Below, in pieces: positions 1 to 6,146 of a stretch of DNA of 9,405 nt. This stretch comes from an uncultured Collinsella sp. (GTDB taxonomy: Bacteria > Actinomycetota > Coriobacteriia > Coriobacteriales > Coriobacteriaceae). Each line of letters opens with the position of its first letter. Position 1 is the first letter of the stretch. A program made the position numbers and the translations under genes. The notes beneath the pieces were generated by a model. The model made no database searches. It worked only from the letters and a program-made list of their open reading frames with translations, and had not been told where the DNA came from. The stretch is taken from positions 1 to 9,405 of the forward strand of contig CALHWR010000073.1 of the NCBI GenBank assembly GCA_938036665.1, given 5' to 3'.

Positions 1-351
1 TCACGGCAATCTCTCCCACTTCGCCCACAGCGCATTCGGTATCCTCGTCGTCACGCCCTTGGTCAGATTCTCGGCACCAAACTGCTCCTGCACAAAGTGC
101 ATGAGGTTACCCTTCATGCCCAGAACGTGCGGAACCTCGCGAGTGGCCATGGCAACGATCTTCTCGATCACGCCGTTGGAATAGGTCAGCGAGTCCTCGG
201 ACTCGTCTGCTTCCTCGTCGTCCTCATCCGTATCGGACTCGGCCTCGACGAGAGCCTCGTCCTCGAGCGTCACATCCTCAGCTTCGGCGACGACTGCCTC
301 GTTCTCCTCGAGCTCGGTATCGGCTACATCGACCTTCGTATTAAAAGCCAT
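1..351 (-). CDS. Asp23/Gls24 family envelope stress protein, domain apparently truncated
   Basis: This 116-residue protein starts at ATG 349-351, behind an AAGGAGG site six bases upstream. Residues 1-55 are a low-complexity, very acidic Asp/Glu tail. From about residue 57 (YSNGVIEKIVAMATREV) to about 100 (LTKGV) it matches the opening of an Asp23/Gls24 domain: the N-terminal helix, the 'GMKGN' turn and the 'TKGV' that leads into the first beta hairpin. Family domains usually run on for another 50-60 residues, through 'EYG' and a C-terminal 'VNV' strand, and none of that is present. Residues 101-116 are unlike the family, and the TGA stop is the first three bases of the window. Asp23 is an abundant soluble protein held at the membrane by AmaP, and its genes are the two just upstream. 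The family call is firm. Whether this product is functional, or the frame is broken, is uncertain. Confidence 0.8.
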   Translation of the reverse strand: MAFNTKVDVADTELEENEAVVAEAEDVTLEDEALVEAESDTDEDDEEADESEDSLTYSNGVIEKIVAMATREVPHVLGMKGNLMHFVQEQFGAENLTKGVTTRIPNALWAKWERLP

Positions 352-395
352 GGTTCCTCCTTATGCCTGCCGCGGATGCGACAGTCGAATACATA

Positions 396-773
396 TTAGC
401 GGCCGCTAAACAGACGGCCGAAGAAGTTGACGATCCCGTTCTCGCCGTCGCGAATTTGGCCGATCACAGCGCCGATCAGCACGAAGAATGCAATGACGAG
501 CGTGTCCCACAGACCCAACGTGAGCACCAACACGGCGAGGATAAAGCCGGCGACGGCGCCGAGCGTGGTGTTGGGATGACGCACAGCATAGCTCCAGATG
601 GCAGCGCCCGTACCCTTGATGAGACCCATAGCCTCGTCAAAATCCGCGGCTGCCGCGTCTTGTAACTCGGTTGCCTCCGCTTTGGAGTCAACAGGTTCGC
701 TCGCCGGCGTGGCGCTCTGGTCAATCGTCAGGCGCGGCGTACGAGCGGTCTTATCTTGATTGGTATCACTCAC
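396..773 (-). CDS. DUF2273 family small membrane protein
   Basis: The 125-residue protein has a polar N-terminal half (1-55, Ala/Glu/Asp-rich), then two adjacent membrane segments at about 70-87 and 89-107. It ends with a short basic, amphipathic tail (NGIVNFFGRLFSGR). The pattern HPNTTLGAVAGF, then FFVLIGAVIGQIRDG, is typical of DUF2273 proteins, which sit beside Asp23 genes. I chose GTG 771-773 rather than the longer frame reaching 824, because GGAGG lies six bases upstream of it. This start overlaps the amaP stop by eight bases, implying translational coupling, and the longer version would only add sequence lying inside amaP. In Staphylococcus the equivalent gene lies between amaP and asp23, as here. 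The molecular role is unknown; it probably helps assemble the Asp23 membrane complex. The length is above the usual 60-90 residues because of the polar N-terminal extension. Confidence 0.85.
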   Translation of the reverse strand: MSDTNQDKTARTPRLTIDQSATPASEPVDSKAEATELQDAAAADFDEAMGLIKGTGAAIWSYAVRHPNTTLGAVAGFILAVLVLTLGLWDTLVIAFFVLIGAVIGQIRDGENGIVNFFGRLFSGR

Positions 774-1311
774 CGGAAACCTCCACGGTCTGGACGGTAG
801 TCTTGGACGGCAAAAAACGGACACGCGCGGTCGTACCCGGCGTGCCGAGCATGGTGTCGCAAGCTTCCTCGATGCGCTGCTGCATCGCGGTAGCCAGAGA
901 TGTCACGTCCTTATCGTCAAGCGCGATAGCCTCGACCTTAAAACGGACGTGCGAATCGTCGGAGCCTTGGACGCGGGCCTCGACATGCTCGACCATCACG
1001 CGGTCGTCACGCTCGGCAGCAGCCCTGGCGCACGAAGAAAGCGCCGCAAGGGTAACCTCGATATTGCGCTCCCCCGCCGGATGCACGCAGGACGGTTCGC
1101 GACGGGCGAACATCAGGCGGAAAAAGCTCAGCAGTACGCCGATCGCCACGACGCCGGCGCACACCGTCACGACGATGCGCGGCATGGGGTCGCGCATCAG
1201 CAGCATAAAGCGATACGTATACGGCCCCCAAAACTGGCAGACAAGCGTACCCAGCGCCACGATGGTGGCGGCAAGATACACGATCGCTAGGGCTCGTTTG
1301 AGTACGCGCAC
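766..1311 (-). CDS. amaP: Alkaline shock response membrane anchor protein AmaP
   Basis: The 181-residue protein has an N-terminal pair of transmembrane helices (about 6-27 and 43-67) joined by a short loop, then a basic stretch (FARRE). A soluble alpha/beta domain of about 110 residues follows, containing NIEVTLAAL, HVRFKVEAIA, a helix around 137-155 and a final TARVRFLP strand. This soluble half resembles an Asp23-like fold, as in known AmaP proteins. The start is GTG 1309-1311, with AAGGGAG seven bases upstream. In Staphylococcus aureus AmaP is the membrane anchor of Asp23. The gene order here (amaP, DUF2273, asp23, in transcription order) reproduces that arrangement. amaP is the first gene of the operon: a terminator separates it from yebC, and a TATAAT box lies about 50 bases upstream. 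Identification rests on architecture and context, as sequence conservation in this family is low. Confidence 0.82.
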   Translation of the reverse strand: MRVLKRALAIVYLAATIVALGTLVCQFWGPYTYRFMLLMRDPMPRIVVTVCAGVVAIGVLLSFFRLMFARREPSCVHPAGERNIEVTLAALSSCARAAAERDDRVMVEHVEARVQGSDDSHVRFKVEAIALDDKDVTSLATAMQQRIEEACDTMLGTPGTTARVRFLPSKTTVQTVEVSGE

Positions 1312-1361
1312 GCGGCGCTCCCTTCAAATCTCGGCTCTCGAAATGCAAAACGGTTCGCATC

Positions 1362-1367
1362 ATTATA
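1362..1367 (-). promoter_or_regulatory. Candidate -10 box of the amaP operon promoter
   Basis: A perfect TATAAT reads on the minus strand 50 bases upstream of the amaP GTG. It lies inside the T-tract of the preceding terminator. No good -35 hexamer is seen: 16-18 bases upstream the sequence is inside the terminator hairpin (TAGAGC or GTAGAG), and there is no TGn extension. This may be an activator-dependent or alternative-sigma promoter, or a chance match. Confidence 0.4.
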
Positions 1368-1408
1368 AAAGAGCCGGGTCCGGTGCTCTACGCACGCGGA
1401 TCCGGCTC
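1362..1408 (-). terminator. Rho-independent terminator after yebC
   Basis: On the minus strand a 12-bp stem with one G-T pair (arms 1371-1382 and 1397-1408, GAGCCGG type ends) is capped by an inner GTGC/GCAC stem and a five-base loop. TTTTAT follows directly. It lies 70 bases past the yebC stop and upstream of amaP, so it should separate the two transcription units. A smaller hairpin, GCACGG/CCGTGC at 1455-1472, comes first, just after the stop codon, but has no T-run. Confidence 0.68.
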
Positions 1409-1477
1409 ATCTATTCCACGAGGCTTGCATGCTCGCTTCATTATGCCCAGATATGCACGGCTTAACCCGTGCGAGCG

Positions 1478-2284
1478 CTACTCCTCCTCGAGGGCAGCGA
1501 TGACCTCGTCGGTCATGTCCATGGTGCTGTAAACATCCTGGACGTCGTCGAGCTCCTCAAGACGGTCGATGAGGCGCTGAACCTTCTTGGCGTCGGTACC
1601 GGAGACCTCGGTCGGGGTGGTCGGGACCATGGTGGTCTCGGAGCCCTTGACCTGGACGCCCTGCTCCTCGAGCGCCTTGGAGACAGCCATGACCTCGTTG
1701 GCAGTAGTCCAGACAATCCACTCCTCGCCGGCGTCCTCGTAGTCCTCGCCACCGGCCTCGGCGATGGCCATCATGAACTCATCCTCGTCACCGGCAGCAC
1801 CGTTGGCGATCATGGTCTCCTTCTTGGCGTTCTCGTCCAGGATCTCCTTGGCGACGACGATCTGGCCCTTGCGCTCAAACTGGAAAGCGACGGAGCCGGA
1901 GGTGCCCAGGTTGCCACCAGCGTGGGAGAAGGCGGAACGGACATCAGCGGCGGTACGGTTGCGGTTGTCGGTCAGGCAGTCGACGTAGACGGCGACACCG
2001 GCGGGACCGTAGCCCTCGTACACGATGTTCTCGTAGACGGCGGCATCGGCACCCGAACCAAAAGCCTTGTCAATAGCGGACTTGATCTTGTCCTTAGGCA
2101 TGGACTGAGCCTTGGCCTTGGCAACGGCAGCGGCGAGGCTGGCGTTGTTCTCGGGCAGCGGGTCACCGCCGAGACGGGCAGCAACGGTGATGTTGCGGCT
2201 GAGCTTGGAGAAGAGGGCGGAACGCTTGGCGTCCTGCGCGCCCTTACGATGCTTGGTTGTGGCCCACTTAGAGTGTCCGGACAT
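1478..2284 (-). CDS. yebC: YebC/TACO1 family protein
   Basis: The 268-residue protein starts with the family hallmark MSGHSKWATTKHRKGAQDAKRS at ATG 2282-2284, with AGGAG seven bases upstream. Visible landmarks in order are FSKLSRNITVAAR and GGDP (25-42), SMPKDKIKSAIDKA (61-74), YEGYGPAGVAVYVDCLTDNRNRTAADVRSAFSH split across 89-121, and GGNLGTSGSVAFQFERKG (123-140). The C-terminal domain has MVPTTPTEV (219-227) and LEELDDVQDVY (242-252). Members have been described as transcriptional regulators (PmpR-type). More recent work on the family points to a ribosome-acting translation factor that relieves stalling at proline-rich stretches. A segment around 150-172 (DENAKKETMIANGAAGD) looks like an insertion of about 15-20 residues relative to Escherichia coli YebC, and the tail is acidic. 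It appears to be a single-gene unit with its own terminator. Confidence 0.96.
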   Translation of the reverse strand: MSGHSKWATTKHRKGAQDAKRSALFSKLSRNITVAARLGGDPLPENNASLAAAVAKAKAQSMPKDKIKSAIDKAFGSGADAAVYENIVYEGYGPAGVAVYVDCLTDNRNRTAADVRSAFSHAGGNLGTSGSVAFQFERKGQIVVAKEILDENAKKETMIANGAAGDEDEFMMAIAEAGGEDYEDAGEEWIVWTTANEVMAVSKALEEQGVQVKGSETTMVPTTPTEVSGTDAKKVQRLIDRLEELDDVQDVYSTMDMTDEVIAALEEE

Positions 2285-2352
2285 ACGTGTCTCCTATCGG
2301 TTTCGACCTAAAGCCCAGCGCAGATGCTCGGGCAATATAAACAAACGTCGTT

Positions 2353-2381
2353 ATGATATACCTACTAGCCTGCGAGATAAA
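2353..2381 (-). promoter_or_regulatory. Weak candidate promoter for yebC
   Basis: On the minus strand TTTATC (2376-2381), a 17-base spacer and TATCAT (2353-2358) form a sigma-70-like arrangement. The -10 matches 5/6 and the -35 matches 3/6. Transcription would start about 60 bases before the yebC ATG. The neighbouring TATATT at about 2335 is a competing -10 without a partner. The call is weak and based only on spacing and consensus. Confidence 0.28.
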
Positions 2382-2406
2382 CCCCAAAATGAAGGCGTCG
2401 TGATGA

Positions 2407-2447
2407 TGCCCCCTTTGGTGCAAAGAAACCTGGCCACAATGCACCAA
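2407..2447. repeat. REP-like inverted repeat after the DUF6020-like gene
   Basis: Arms TTGGTGCA (2415-2422) and TGCACCAA (2440-2447) are perfect inverted copies around a 17-base loop. The right arm ends one base short of the stop codon (2449-2451) of the 727-residue protein. The flank contains TGCCCCCTTTG (2407-2417), which recurs exactly at 4750-4760 in the lgt-downstream repeat. There is no T-run, so it does not look like an ordinary terminator. Confidence 0.5.
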
Positions 2448-2448
2448 G

Positions 2449-4632
2449 TTAGGACCAGAGGAAGTCGCTGCGGGTGACGGTGGCGCCGATGGCGAAGGGC
2501 ATGCAGGCGATGACCGGATACAGGTAGCGCATGTAGGTCGAGCCGTTGCACGGACCAATCAGGCACACGGCGAGCACGCCCAACAGCGGCACCCAGATCG
2601 CCAGCGCACGCCATGAATGACGACGCAGCAGGTAGACCACCACGGCGATCATGATCCACACATAGGTGGCCGAGCTCATGGTGAGCGAAATAAACGGGAT
2701 GCGCTGCACCGCCACACGGTACAGATTGATCAGGTGGTCGCACCAGCGCACCACGTTGCTGTCAACCGGATGGAAGTCGAAGTACTTGAGGTTGTCGGGA
2801 CGCGCCATGATCTCGGCACTACGCGCCGTGCTGTAGACCCAGGCATCGCGCGCGCTCGGATAAAAGTAGCCGTAATAGTTATTGATGAGCGCCGAGATAT
2901 AGCACTCGGGATCCTTTTTGAACATCTGCGCCCAGACCTCAAAATAGGCCTTGATGTCCTCCTGCGAGGCGTACTCGTTAAAGCAATTTTTGACGGAGTC
3001 CGACTTATCCGGGTTGTAGCGGCGGCCCAGGTTCTCGTACTTGAGCACGCGATCGATCACGGCGCGCTCCTCGTCGGTCACCAAACCGTCGCAGGGTGCC
3101 TCCACGATAGCGCCGTCCTCCTTTACCGTGGGGTTGACGCCCGAGTTGAGGCCGTCGTGCTTTTGGACGAAACGAGCCGTCTGTTGGAACGGAATCGAGA
3201 GGATTTCGCGCTTGGAACCAGGCGTGATGTCGTGCGCCGGCATAAAGACCTTGGTGAAGTACATATTAGAGGCAAGGCAGAGTGCGAGCACCGCGAGGAC
3301 GCCAACCCAGCGGAAGCGCGGCGTGGCGCATGAGACCGCGGTGCCCGTCTGCTTAGCCGCACGACGAGCGACATGTACATCCCATGCGCAAAACGCCGCC
3401 GCGATTACGCATGCCGCCAGGGGAAACACCAGGCCTCCATTGCGCAAAAACGTGGAACCCATGGCAGCCAGCGCAAGCAACAGCCAGTCGTGGCGCGCAA
3501 AGAGCACGGGGGCTTTCTCGCCCGCTCGCTCGACATTGGCATCACGACGGGGCAAGCCACATGCCACGAGCTTGACGGTCTGTATCAGCAGCACCAAAAA
3601 CGCGTCGGCAAAGAGCACGTCTTTGGTGAGCAACGCCGCGTAGTTAGAGAACATCGGCATAAACGCAAAGAACAGCAGGATCGTACCGCGAACCGGCAGG
3701 CTCACGCCCAGTTTGCGCAGCGACGAAATGGAATAGGCCATGCAGGCAGCCGTGATGACAAACTGAGCGCAGGTATAGATGATGAGGCCCGCGTTAGCGC
3801 TGTTGAACAGCGAAAGCCCCAGCTGAACGCACGAGCCGATAATGGCCGTGTGCACTACGGGATGATGCCCGTTGAGCAGCACGTTGGGGTTGAGTAGGCG
3901 CAGGTAGTCGCTCGTGCCGTTGGGATAGTTGAACCACTGGCGAATCTGCGCACCCGTATCTCCCATAAAAAGGCCGGGCAGCGAAGCGATGAGCGTGGGC
4001 GCCCAGGCGATCATAAGCACCAGGAAGGGCCCGGCAAAGGGATGGACCGAGAGCACGGCGTGAGCCACACGCCATATGCGGCCAAAGTGCGCCTCGGAAA
4101 ACGGGATGCGTCGGGAGCTCAGCCAATCCAGACACTCAAAAGCCAGATAGAAGGCCACGATCGCTAGGAGCATCCAGCCCGCGCCGCCAATCCAGGCGCA
4201 GATGATGCGGGCCTTGTCGCCAAGAACAATCTCGGCCGAGTCGGTGAGGTCGTAGCTGCGGCCGAACACCATGCAGATGGCGAAAAACAGCGACGGCAGA
4301 ATGATCGATGGACGCCAGGTGTCGCCACGGCCAAAGAATACGTAGCGAAACGGCAGCGTGAGCAGGCAGGCAAGCGCAAGCAGCATGACCGCGTCGGTAT
4401 GGCCGGCAAACGAGAGGAGCACCTCGTAGCACACGTACAGCATGCCCGAGGCTTTGGGGTCAATCGCCAAGACTGCGTTGCTCGACACCGGGGCGGGATC
4501 GATGGAAAACGCCGTGGTCGCCAACAGCGCGAGCAGAAATGCGATGAGCGTCTGCTTGGCGGGGTAGCGCTTAAACCAGACGATGCGGGCCGCGTCGCGC
4601 GCAGCCGTTGTGGAGAGATCGGAATCCTTCAC
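2449..4632 (-). CDS. Large polytopic membrane protein, DUF6020-like (possible GT-C type glycosyltransferase)
   Basis: The 727-residue protein has about 12-14 hydrophobic segments. They fall near 28-46, 68-99, 108-125, 146-168, 200-222, 260-303, 315-355, 382-418 and 440-458, with three more after a long polar region (about 656-720). The polar block at about 462-645 is probably extracytoplasmic and carries IPFQQTARFVQKH, a tyrosine-rich INNYYGYFYPSARDAW and several cysteines. The loop GLFMGDTGAQIRQW (221-233), followed by NGHHPVVHT (254-262), resembles the first-loop acidic motif and His-Pro motif of lipid-linked-sugar (GT-C fold) transferases. That supports a cell-surface glycan role only by analogy. 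The general look fits proteins annotated DUF6020 in Coriobacteriia. The GTG start (4630-4632) has only a poor AAAGG about ten bases upstream, but no better in-frame start exists before residue 64. It is flanked on both sides by repeats and is probably an independent unit. No function is established. Confidence 0.8.
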   Translation of the reverse strand: MKDSDLSTTAARDAARIVWFKRYPAKQTLIAFLLALLATTAFSIDPAPVSSNAVLAIDPKASGMLYVCYEVLLSFAGHTDAVMLLALACLLTLPFRYVFFGRGDTWRPSIILPSLFFAICMVFGRSYDLTDSAEIVLGDKARIICAWIGGAGWMLLAIVAFYLAFECLDWLSSRRIPFSEAHFGRIWRVAHAVLSVHPFAGPFLVLMIAWAPTLIASLPGLFMGDTGAQIRQWFNYPNGTSDYLRLLNPNVLLNGHHPVVHTAIIGSCVQLGLSLFNSANAGLIIYTCAQFVITAACMAYSISSLRKLGVSLPVRGTILLFFAFMPMFSNYAALLTKDVLFADAFLVLLIQTVKLVACGLPRRDANVERAGEKAPVLFARHDWLLLALAAMGSTFLRNGGLVFPLAACVIAAAFCAWDVHVARRAAKQTGTAVSCATPRFRWVGVLAVLALCLASNMYFTKVFMPAHDITPGSKREILSIPFQQTARFVQKHDGLNSGVNPTVKEDGAIVEAPCDGLVTDEERAVIDRVLKYENLGRRYNPDKSDSVKNCFNEYASQEDIKAYFEVWAQMFKKDPECYISALINNYYGYFYPSARDAWVYSTARSAEIMARPDNLKYFDFHPVDSNVVRWCDHLINLYRVAVQRIPFISLTMSSATYVWIMIAVVVYLLRRHSWRALAIWVPLLGVLAVCLIGPCNGSTYMRYLYPVIACMPFAIGATVTRSDFLWS

Positions 4633-4651
4633 AGTCCGAAAGCCTTTCTAG

Positions 4652-4690
4652 AAACCTGCCAAAAAGGGACAGGTTTATTTTGGCAGGTTT
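4652..4690. repeat. REP-like inverted repeat A upstream of the DUF6020-like gene
   Basis: A perfect 13-bp inverted repeat has arms AAACCTGCCAAAA (4652-4664) and TTTTGGCAGGTTT (4678-4690) around a 13-base loop. The loop itself holds GGGACAGGTTT, a near-copy of the right arm, so alternative pairings are possible. A loopless palindrome, TTTCTAGAAA (4645-4654), overlaps the left edge. The element ends 20 bases before the GTG start of the downstream gene, so it would lie in that gene's leader if transcription begins further upstream. Confidence 0.6.
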
Positions 4691-4731
4691 TATCTGGGGA
4701 AACGTTACGGTTCTGTCATCATTGCCCAGCA

Positions 4732-4778
4732 AACCACCACAAAGGTGCCTGCCCCCTTTGTGGTCGTATGTGGTGGTT
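4732..4778. repeat. REP-like nested inverted repeat B at the lgt stop codon
   Basis: Two perfect inverted repeats share this stretch. The outer arms are AACCACCACA (4732-4741) and TGTGGTGGTT (4769-4778). The inner arms are CCACAAAGG (4737-4745) and CCTTTGTGG (4755-4763). They share bases 4737-4741, so they are alternative folds, not one long stem. The right outer arm includes two bases of the lgt stop codon (4777-4779). TGCCCCCTTTG at 4750-4760 is shared exactly with the repeat at 2407-2417. No T-run follows on the minus strand. Confidence 0.62.
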
Positions 4779-5598
4779 AAGCGTCGAGGTAGATGCGCTG
4801 GGGGCGATTGCGGTGTCGGGCGAAGATGATGAGCGCCAGGCCCGCAATAACGAGCGGCAGGCTCAGCAGCTGACCCATCGTGATGACGCCACCAAGCAGA
4901 TAGCCAAGCTGGGCATCGGGCACGCGCACGAACTCGACGAGGAAGCGGACGATGCCGTAACCCATCACGAACACGCCCATAAACGTACCCTGGGGCAGCA
5001 GCGGCTTTTTGCGGCTGAGCACCTGCAGAATGCAAAAGAGCACGATGCCCTCAAGAAATGCCTCGTAGAGTTGGGAGGGGTGACGCGGCATCTCGCCCGC
5101 AGCCCCGCCAAAGACCACGCCCCATGGCAGATCGGTCGGCTTGCCCCACAGCTCACCGTTGACAAAGTTGGCACAACGGCCCAGGCACAAGGCCAGCGGC
5201 GCGCCGATAACGGCAAGGTCGGCGATGGTCCAGGCGTCGAGCTTATACATGCGGCACACGATGATGCCGCCCAAGATGCCGCCGACCAGGCCACCGTGGA
5301 AGCTCATGCCGCCCTCGTTGGTGGCAAAGATCTCGAGCGGGTGGGTCCAATAGTAGCCATCGCCGTAAAAGACGACGTAAAACAGGCGCGCGCCGATGAT
5401 GAGGCCAAAGACCGCGCCGACCACGACGCTCGTCAGGTCGTCAATCGTGATGTTAAAGCCCCAGCGACGCTGTGTGCGGTACATGACGACCGCCGTGAGC
5501 AGGGCGCCGACCACATAGGCCAGACCATACCAGTAGATGGTGATGGGGCCCGCCGAGATCGCGACAGGATCAAGCATATGGTAGAAGTCGTTGAGCAT
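4777..5598 (-). CDS. lgt: Prolipoprotein diacylglyceryl transferase
   Basis: The 273-residue integral membrane enzyme moves a diacylglyceryl group from phosphatidylglycerol to the lipobox cysteine of prolipoproteins, the first step of lipoprotein maturation. The family signature GRCANFVNGELWG is at 140-152. The conserved HGGL (His101), MPRHPSQLYEA (170-180) and RFLVEFVRVPDAQLG (218-232), with Arg218, Glu222 and Arg225, are all present. About seven membrane helices can be traced, starting with ITIYWYGLAYVVGALL (19-34). I start it at ATG 5596-5598, because AGGAGG lies six bases upstream. A longer frame to 5625 would begin with TTG inside the leader. The length is normal for the family. It follows the NifU-type gene by 109 bp with a hairpin between them, and its stop codon touches a repeat. 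Nothing in the context links it to its neighbours. Confidence 0.97.
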   Translation of the reverse strand: MLNDFYHMLDPVAISAGPITIYWYGLAYVVGALLTAVVMYRTQRRWGFNITIDDLTSVVVGAVFGLIIGARLFYVVFYGDGYYWTHPLEIFATNEGGMSFHGGLVGGILGGIIVCRMYKLDAWTIADLAVIGAPLALCLGRCANFVNGELWGKPTDLPWGVVFGGAAGEMPRHPSQLYEAFLEGIVLFCILQVLSRKKPLLPQGTFMGVFVMGYGIVRFLVEFVRVPDAQLGYLLGGVITMGQLLSLPLVIAGLALIIFARHRNRPQRIYLDA

Positions 5599-5625
5599 GT
5601 CGACCCTCCTACTCCCTACATACAA

Positions 5626-5658
5626 ATGCGGCCGCGGGCCTTACGCTCGCAGCCGCAT
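5626..5658 (-). other. Hairpin between the NifU-type gene and lgt
   Basis: Arms ATGCGGC (5626-5632) and GCCGCAT (5652-5658) form a 7-bp stem, extendable inwards by CG pairs. On the minus strand only TTTGTA follows, so it is at best a weak terminator for the NifU-type gene. It could equally be an mRNA-stability or leader structure of lgt, whose ATG is 27 bases further on. Confidence 0.4.
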
Positions 5659-5707
5659 ATTTGGGCGTAACGTCTATGCGAAGCGTACCGTCCGCAGCTT
5701 TCGCATC

Positions 5708-5986
5708 TTAGAACGGCGCGTACTCGTCGTACAGGTCCTCGGCCTCGCCGGAAGCATTGACCTGCTCAACGCGGGTAACGCCGGGCACATGCTCCTTCAG
5801 GATGCGCTCGATACCCATGGAAAGGGTTAGCGAGCTCATGGGGCAGCCGGCGCAAGCGCCCTGCAGCTCCAGCTTGACGACGCCCTCGTCGTCGACGCCC
5901 ACATACTCCATATCGCCGCCATCGGCCTGCAGGTTGGGGCGGATCTCTTCAAGAACCTTCTTAAGCAGCTCTTCGTTAACAGCCAC
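5708..5986 (-). CDS. NifU-like Fe-S scaffold/carrier protein (C-terminal NifU domain only)
   Basis: The 92-residue protein is a stand-alone NifU C-terminal (Nfu-type) domain. LLKKVLEEIRPNLQADGGD (7-25) leads into strands EYVGVDD and VVKLELQGACAGCPMSSLTL, with the cluster-binding pair Cys45 and Cys48 (CAGC). A helix SMGIERILKEHVPGV (56-70) and the strand TRVEQV follow. Such proteins assemble or carry a [4Fe-4S] cluster, held between two subunits, to target enzymes. The start is GTG 5984-5986, with AAAGGAG five bases upstream. The last 15 residues are an acidic extension (GEAEDLYDEYAPF). No other Fe-S assembly gene is in the window, so it probably acts as a carrier alongside a SUF system encoded elsewhere. 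The family call is secure; the physiological client is unknown. Confidence 0.93.
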   Translation of the reverse strand: MAVNEELLKKVLEEIRPNLQADGGDMEYVGVDDEGVVKLELQGACAGCPMSSLTLSMGIERILKEHVPGVTRVEQVNASGEAEDLYDEYAPF

Positions 5987-6008
5987 AGGGGCTCCTTTCT
6001 CACAATAA

Positions 6009-6024
6009 CGCGGGCACGCCCGCG
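6009..6024 (-). other. Compact GC hairpin upstream of the NifU-type gene
   Basis: CGCGGGC and GCCCGCG are perfect inverted arms separated by two bases, so six pairs with a four-base loop are realistic. On the minus strand TTATTG follows, then the AAAGGAG ribosome site of the NifU-type gene 22 bases before its GTG. It could be a weak terminator for the deaminase gene or a leader structure for the Fe-S protein. Confidence 0.4.
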
Positions 6025-6107
6025 GACAGAAGCTATGTTACTACAGCCATGTACCCGCTCACGAGCCGTCCATGCGCGCAGACGCGACTTTCACGAGTAG
6101 TCAATTT

Positions 6108-6146
6108 GGGACGGGGCTCTTTTAGCTGTTTTGCCGCCAGCTGGCG
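6108..6146. repeat. Possible degenerate member of the intergenic repeat, plus a palindrome
   Basis: GGGACGGGG at 6108-6116 begins a 26-base stretch that matches repeat A (4666-4691) at 18 positions without gaps. It is followed by a perfect loopless palindrome, CGCCAGCTGGCG (6135-6146), 11 bases past the deaminase stop codon. No coding frame across 5987-6156 looks real. Relationship to repeat A is my inference from eye alignment. Confidence 0.35.

Noticed and set aside
671..1465. Plus-strand open frames of 264 and 176 codons opposite amaP.
   Set aside because: They are Ser/Thr/Arg-rich or Arg/His/Asp-rich compositions, contain the terminator hairpin region or run antisense to a gene in a conserved operon order. 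They are not credible proteins.
1469..2311. A 280-codon plus-strand open frame opposite yebC.
   Set aside because: It is a Gly/Leu/Val/Asp-rich shadow of a strongly conserved gene, with no ribosome site or family resemblance.
4652..4690. Repeat A considered as a rho-independent terminator for lgt.
   Set aside because: The stem is AT-bounded, is followed by CTAGAAAG and not a T-run on the minus strand, and lies close to the next start codon. A repeat or leader structure fits better.
5599..5625. Upstream extension of lgt from a TTG codon.
   Set aside because: The extension includes the AGGAGG ribosome site itself, while ATG 5598 has ideal spacing from it.
4399..5670. A 423-codon plus-strand open frame covering lgt and the start of the DUF6020-like gene.
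   Set aside because: It runs antisense to two convincing genes and through the repeats, and the product is rich in Ala, His, Asp and Gln without recognisable motifs.
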